From Alteromonadaceae bacterium UBA2620 (GTDB taxonomy: Bacteria; Pseudomonadota; Gammaproteobacteria; Enterobacterales; Alteromonadaceae), in the NCBI GenBank assembly GCA_002339125.1, contig DDJQ01000104.1, positions 1-33,710 of the forward strand: a stretch of DNA of 33,710 nt, given 5' to 3'. Below are positions 30,021 to 33,710 of this stretch, piece after piece. The notes under the pieces were generated by a model that searched no databases, was not told the origin of the DNA, and saw nothing but the letters and a program-made list of their open reading frames with translations. How positions within the stretch are numbered: position 1 is the first letter of the stretch; each line of letters opens with the position of its first letter. A program made the translations under genes and the position numbers.

Positions 30021-32381
30021 TTATTCGCCGTCCAGTGCAACCGGTTTAAAACTTTCAACCGGTTCTTGCAACGCAATATCCAGAACCTCGTCAATCCACT
30101 GTACCGGATGAATGTCCAGATCTTGTTTTACGTTATCCGGAATTTCTTCCAAATCACGTTCGTTTTCCTTTGGAATCACAACGGTTTTGATGCCGCCACG
30201 GTGAGCCGCCAGAAGTTTTTCTTTTAAGCCGCCAATGGCCAGTACTTCACCACGCAGGGTGATTTCACCGGTCATCGCCACTTCACATTTCACCGGATTA
30301 CCGGTTAACGACGATACCAGCGCAGTACACATAGCAATACCCGCACTCGGACCATCTTTAGGTGTCGCTCCTTCCGGCACGTGCACATGGATGTCGCGTT
30401 TCTCGTAGAAATCACTGTTGATACGCAATTTCTCTGCACGGGAACGCACCACGGTCATGGCGGCGTGAATGGACTCCTGCATTACATCACCTAATGAACC
30501 GGTAGAGGTCATTTTACCTTTACCCGGAACCGAAGTGGTTTCGATGGTTAACAGGTCGCCGCCAACCTGAGTCCAGGCAAGGCCTGTAACCTGGCCAATC
30601 TGATTGTTCTTGTCGGCTTTGCCGTAATCGAAGCGCTGCACGCCAAGGTAATCTTTCAGGTTGTTCTGGTTGACCACAACTTTCTTGGTGGCTTTGTTCA
30701 GCAGAATATCTTTTACCGCTTTACGGCATACCTTGGAAATTTCACGCTCAAGTGAGCGTACGCCTGCTTCGCGAGTGTAGTAACGAATCATGCCAATAAT
30801 GGCAGAATCATCAATTTCCAATTCATTTTTCTTCAGGCCGTTTCTTTCCATTTGTTTACTAATCAAATGGCGCGTAGCAATATTCAGTTTTTCATCTTCG
30901 GTGTAACCGGACAGACGAATGACTTCCATCCGGTCCAGTAACGGCCCCGGAATATTCATGCTGTTTGATGTAGCAACAAACATCACGTCTGACAGGTCGT
31001 AATCCACTTCAAGATAATGGTCGCTGAAGCTGCTGTTTTGTTCCGGATCGAGCACTTCGAGCAGTGCAGAGGCCGGGTCGCCGCGCATGTCTGACGACAT
31101 CTTGTCGATTTCATCAAGCAAGAACAGCGGATTCTTCACCTCAACCTTGGCCATTTTCTGAATCAGTTTACCGGGTAAAGAACCGATATAAGTACGACGG
31201 TGACCACGAATTTCAGCTTCATCACGCACGCCGCCGAGCGCCATGCGTACATATTTCCGTCCGGTTGCTTTAGCAATAGACTGGCCTAAAGAGGTTTTAC
31301 CTACACCTGGTGGTCCCACCAGGCAAAGGATTGGACCTTTCAGTTTACGGACGCGTTGTTGAACGGCCAAATACTCAATAATCCGTTCTTTCACCTTTTC
31401 CAGACCATAATGGTCTGCATCCAGAATCTCATCTGCTTTAGCAAGGTTTTTCTTCACAGCCGAGCGCTTGTGCCATGGTACGCTGGTTAACCAATCAATA
31501 TAACTGCGCACTACGGTAGCTTCCGCTGACATCGGTGACATCATTTTCAGCTTCTGAAGTTCAGCTTTCGCTTTTTCTTCTGCTTCAGCAGGCATTTTCG
31601 CTTCTTCAATTTTCTTGCTCAGCGCTTCAAACTCATCCGGCGCATCATCCAGCTCACCCAGTTCTTTCTGAATGGCTTTCATTTGCTCGTTGAGATAATA
31701 CTCACGCTGGGACTTCTCCATTTGCTTTTTAACCCGGGTACGGATTTTCTTTTCAACCTGGAGTAGGTCAATCTCGCCTTCCATCAGTGCCATAAGATAC
31801 TCAAGACGCTCGTTAACGCCTTTCATCTCCAGCACTTTCTGTTTTTCGACGAGCTTAAGCGGCATATGCGCTGCCATGGTGTCGGCCAGACGAGCAGCAT
31901 CGTCGATCCCATTTAATGAAGTGAGGACTTCAGGTGGGATCTTCTTATTTAGTTTCACATAGCCTTCGAATTGCGAAACCGCCGAACGTATCAACACTTC
32001 CTGTTCACTTTCAGGCAGGTCTTCGTCAGTGGTTCGGTTAATGCCCGCAATAAAATAAGGCTCAGTTTGGTTGTATTCTGCGATTTCGCCGCGCACATTA
32101 CCTTCTACCAGTACTTTAACCGTACCGTCGGGTAGCTTAAGCAACTGCAGAATGGTGGCGATGGTGCCTACAGAATAAATATCATTGGTATCGGGTTCAT
32201 CGATCCCTGCATCTTTTTGCGCAACCAGAAAGATCTGTTTGTCGCTGTCCATAGCCGCTTCCAGGCAACGAATGGATTTTTCTCGTCCAACAAATAAAGG
32301 TATGACCATATGGGGGTACACAACCACGTCCCGTAAGGCCAGTACAGGAATTTCAATGCGATTTTCTCGCTCTGACGTCAT
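30021..32381 (-). CDS. lon: ATP-dependent protease Lon
   Basis: Lon degrades misfolded and regulatory proteins in the cytosol. The 786 residues hold the N-terminal LON substrate domain (about 10-200), an AAA+ module with Walker A GPPGVGKT (356-363) and Walker B PLFLLDEIDK (418-427), and the C-terminal protease with the Ser679/Lys722 dyad in PKDGPSAG and EKLLAAHRGG. Numbering agrees with the E. coli enzyme. A purine-rich GAGAAGAAG ribosome site precedes the ATG. The upstream sigma-32 promoter indicates heat-shock control. Confidence 0.98.
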   Translation of the reverse strand: MTSERENRIEIPVLALRDVVVYPHMVIPLFVGREKSIRCLEAAMDSDKQIFLVAQKDAGIDEPDTNDIYSVGTIATILQLLKLPDGTVKVLVEGNVRGEIAEYNQTEPYFIAGINRTTDEDLPESEQEVLIRSAVSQFEGYVKLNKKIPPEVLTSLNGIDDAARLADTMAAHMPLKLVEKQKVLEMKGVNERLEYLMALMEGEIDLLQVEKKIRTRVKKQMEKSQREYYLNEQMKAIQKELGELDDAPDEFEALSKKIEEAKMPAEAEEKAKAELQKLKMMSPMSAEATVVRSYIDWLTSVPWHKRSAVKKNLAKADEILDADHYGLEKVKERIIEYLAVQQRVRKLKGPILCLVGPPGVGKTSLGQSIAKATGRKYVRMALGGVRDEAEIRGHRRTYIGSLPGKLIQKMAKVEVKNPLFLLDEIDKMSSDMRGDPASALLEVLDPEQNSSFSDHYLEVDYDLSDVMFVATSNSMNIPGPLLDRMEVIRLSGYTEDEKLNIATRHLISKQMERNGLKKNELEIDDSAIIGMIRYYTREAGVRSLEREISKVCRKAVKDILLNKATKKVVVNQNNLKDYLGVQRFDYGKADKNNQIGQVTGLAWTQVGGDLLTIETTSVPGKGKMTSTGSLGDVMQESIHAAMTVVRSRAEKLRINSDFYEKRDIHVHVPEGATPKDGPSAGIAMCTALVSSLTGNPVKCEVAMTGEITLRGEVLAIGGLKEKLLAAHRGGIKTVVIPKENERDLEEIPDNVKQDLDIHPVQWIDEVLDIALQEPVESFKPVALDGE

Positions 32382-32415
32382 ACTTCTTCTCTAACTTTTT
32401 CTATTAATGAGTGTT

Positions 32416-32445
32416 TATATGGGGATAGGCAGACAAAGTTCAATC
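32416..32445 (-). promoter_or_regulatory. Sigma-32 heat-shock promoter of lon
   Basis: On the minus strand GATTGAAC (32438-32445) is followed after 13 bases by CCCCATATA (32416-32424), which fits the consensus CTTGAAA-N13/14-CCCCATNTA closely. Transcription would begin near 32409, about 28 bases before the lon ATG. Confidence 0.8.
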
Positions 32446-32507
32446 AGTCTGTCATTGTTTTACTAAATCTTATTCCAAGATAGCGCAAAACATTGAATAA
32501 TTGATAC

Positions 32508-32537
32508 AAAAAAGGCCCTTTAATTAGGGCCTTTTGC
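32508..32537 (-). terminator. Intrinsic terminator of clpX
   Basis: AAAAGGCCCT and AGGGCCTTTT form a 10-bp stem with a 6-base loop. A run of six T residues follows on the minus strand. It separates clpX from the lon promoter. Confidence 0.92.
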
Positions 32538-32544
32538 ATTTTTC

Positions 32545-33710
32545 TTATTCACTTGCCGCTTTTTTATCAGCGTTGTCGTAAATCAGGATGGGTTTCGATT
32601 CTCCGCGGATGACCGTTTCATCGATAACCACCTTGGACACGTTGTCCATGGACGGTAGCTCGTACATGGTTTCAAGCAATACGGCTTCTACGATGGAACG
32701 CAGGCCTCGGGCACCGGTTTTACGCTGCATCGCTTTCTTTGCAATAGCAAACAGAGCGTCTTCGCGGAACTCCAGTTCAGTATCTTCGATTGCGAACAAA
32801 GCGCCATACTGTTTGGTGATGGCGTTCTTCGGTTCCTTCAGAATCTGAATCAGCGCTTCTTCGTTGAGCTCTTCCAGGCTGGTCACAACCGGTAAACGGC
32901 CGATAAACTCTGGGATCAGACCGTACTTCACCAGATCTTCCGGTTCTACCTGCTTGAACAGTTGCGACACTGCCTGTTTGTTCTCTTTGGATTTCACTTC
33001 TGCGCCAAAGCCCATACCACTGCCTTGCGCAGAACGTTGTTCAATGACCTTATCCAGACCAGCAAACGCGCCGCCACAGATAAACAGGATCTTAGAGGTA
33101 TCTACCTGCAAAAACTCTTGTTGTGGGTGCTTACGTCCGCCCTGAGGAGGCACGGAGGCAACCGTACCTTCAATCAGTTTCAGCAGTGCCTGCTGCACAC
33201 CTTCACCAGATACGTCGCGGGTGATGGACGGATTGTCAGACTTACGACTGATCTTGTCGATTTCATCGATGTACACAATACCGCGCTGGGCTTTCTCTAC
33301 ATCGTAATCGCATTTCTGTAACAGCTTCTGAATGATGTTTTCAACATCCTCACCCACATAACCGGCTTCGGTCAGAGTGGTGGCATCTGCCATAGTGAAA
33401 GGAACATCCAGCAGTCGTGCCAGGGTCTCTGCCAGTAACGTTTTACCGCTACCAGTAGGGCCAATCAGCAGTATATTACTCTTGCCCAGTTCTACACCAT
33501 CATGCACATCGCCGTTACGCAGACGTTTATAGTGGTTGTATACCGCGACCGATAACACCTTTTTGGCGTGGTCCTGACCGATCACATAGTCATTCAGATG
33601 CTCGTGAATTTCCTGTGGTTTCGGTAACGCGTTTTGATTTTGCTTATTCGGTGAAATATCTTTAATTTCTTCGCGAATAATGTCATTACAAAGCTCAACA
33701 CACTCATCAC
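32545..33710 (-). CDS. clpX: ATP-dependent Clp protease ATPase subunit ClpX, 5' truncated
   Basis: ClpX unfolds substrates and feeds them to ClpP. An internal Met at 33585 (MIGQDHAKK) is not the true start: the frame stays open to the window edge and encodes the end of the N-terminal zinc domain (DECVELCND) and the linker, so the start lies outside. Visible motifs are Walker A GPTGSGKT, Walker B VYIDEIDKI, the RKH-type pore loop (GGRKHPQQEF), and sensor 2 (KTGARGLRS). The ClpP-docking IGF loop reads M-G-F here (GSGMGFGAEVKS). clpP would be expected upstream, off the window. Confidence 0.96.
   Translation of the reverse strand, partial: DECVELCNDIIREEIKDISPNKQNQNALPKPQEIHEHLNDYVIGQDHAKKVLSVAVYNHYKRLRNGDVHDGVELGKSNILLIGPTGSGKTLLAETLARLLDVPFTMADATTLTEAGYVGEDVENIIQKLLQKCDYDVEKAQRGIVYIDEIDKISRKSDNPSITRDVSGEGVQQALLKLIEGTVASVPPQGGRKHPQQEFLQVDTSKILFICGGAFAGLDKVIEQRSAQGSGMGFGAEVKSKENKQAVSQLFKQVEPEDLVKYGLIPEFIGRLPVVTSLEELNEEALIQILKEPKNAITKQYGALFAIEDTELEFREDALFAIAKKAMQRKTGARGLRSIVEAVLLETMYELPSMDNVSKVVIDETVIRGESKPILIYDNADKKAASE

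Noticed and set aside
1..33710. Mobile element, prophage, CRISPR array or defence island
   Set aside because: No transposase, integrase, phage or Cas motifs, no regularly spaced repeats and no tRNA site were found.

Overview
The window is a contiguous stretch of a Gammaproteobacterial chromosome. The best guess is Alteromonadaceae (Alteromonas or a near relative). This rests on protein similarity to E. coli, Pseudomonas and Alteromonas families recalled from memory and on gene order; no database search was possible. There are no rRNA, tRNA, CRISPR, insertion-sequence or phage genes. Coding density is high and most genes are conserved housekeeping or envelope genes.

Layout. 1-1613: the 3' end of slyD runs into a shared bidirectional terminator, opposite a nadE-glnB pair on the minus strand. 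1807-13759: a large block of type IV pilus minor-pilin genes. It holds a canonical set (fimT; pilV-pilW-pilX-pilY1-pilE on the minus strand) and a second, non-canonical set (a FimT-like pseudopilin with Gln instead of Glu5; then pilW-like, pilX-like and a 560-residue PilV/GspI-like protein with a Cys/His cluster; then a small PilE-like pilin). 13820-21209: murJ-ribF-ileS-lspA-fkpB-ispH, all on the minus strand and facing away from rpsT (22048). This is the same order that links rpsT to the minor pilins in Pseudomonas aeruginosa. A two-CBS-domain gene sits between murJ and rpsT. 22481-27264: a plus-strand group with an LpxH-like metallophosphoesterase, a probable bifunctional ornithine-lipid synthase (OlsF type), a DUF4287/DUF5655-type protein, an integral-membrane acyltransferase and a 56-residue two-helix membrane protein. 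27339-33710: ppiD, hupB, lon and the truncated clpX, all on the minus strand, the usual gamma-proteobacterial protein-quality-control cluster read from its distal end.

How the genes fit together. The pilus block should encode the pilus tip and initiation complex: PilY1 carried by PilV, PilW, PilX, FimT and PilE. The major pilin and the assembly motor are not in this window. Predicted Ca-binding loops recur in PilY1, FimT, PilE and two proteins of the second set, so the tip may depend on calcium, as PilY1 does elsewhere. The central operon supplies lipid II flipping, flavin cofactors, Ile-tRNA, lipoprotein signal processing and isoprenoid precursors. The 22-27 kb group is envelope- and lipid-oriented. 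lon has a near-consensus sigma-32 promoter.

The most unusual content is the second minor-pilin set, above all the Cys/His-rich 560-residue protein and the Gln5 pseudopilin, together with a PilY1 whose von Willebrand A domain is split by two tandem repeat domains. I found no wholly unknown multi-gene system outside the pilus block.
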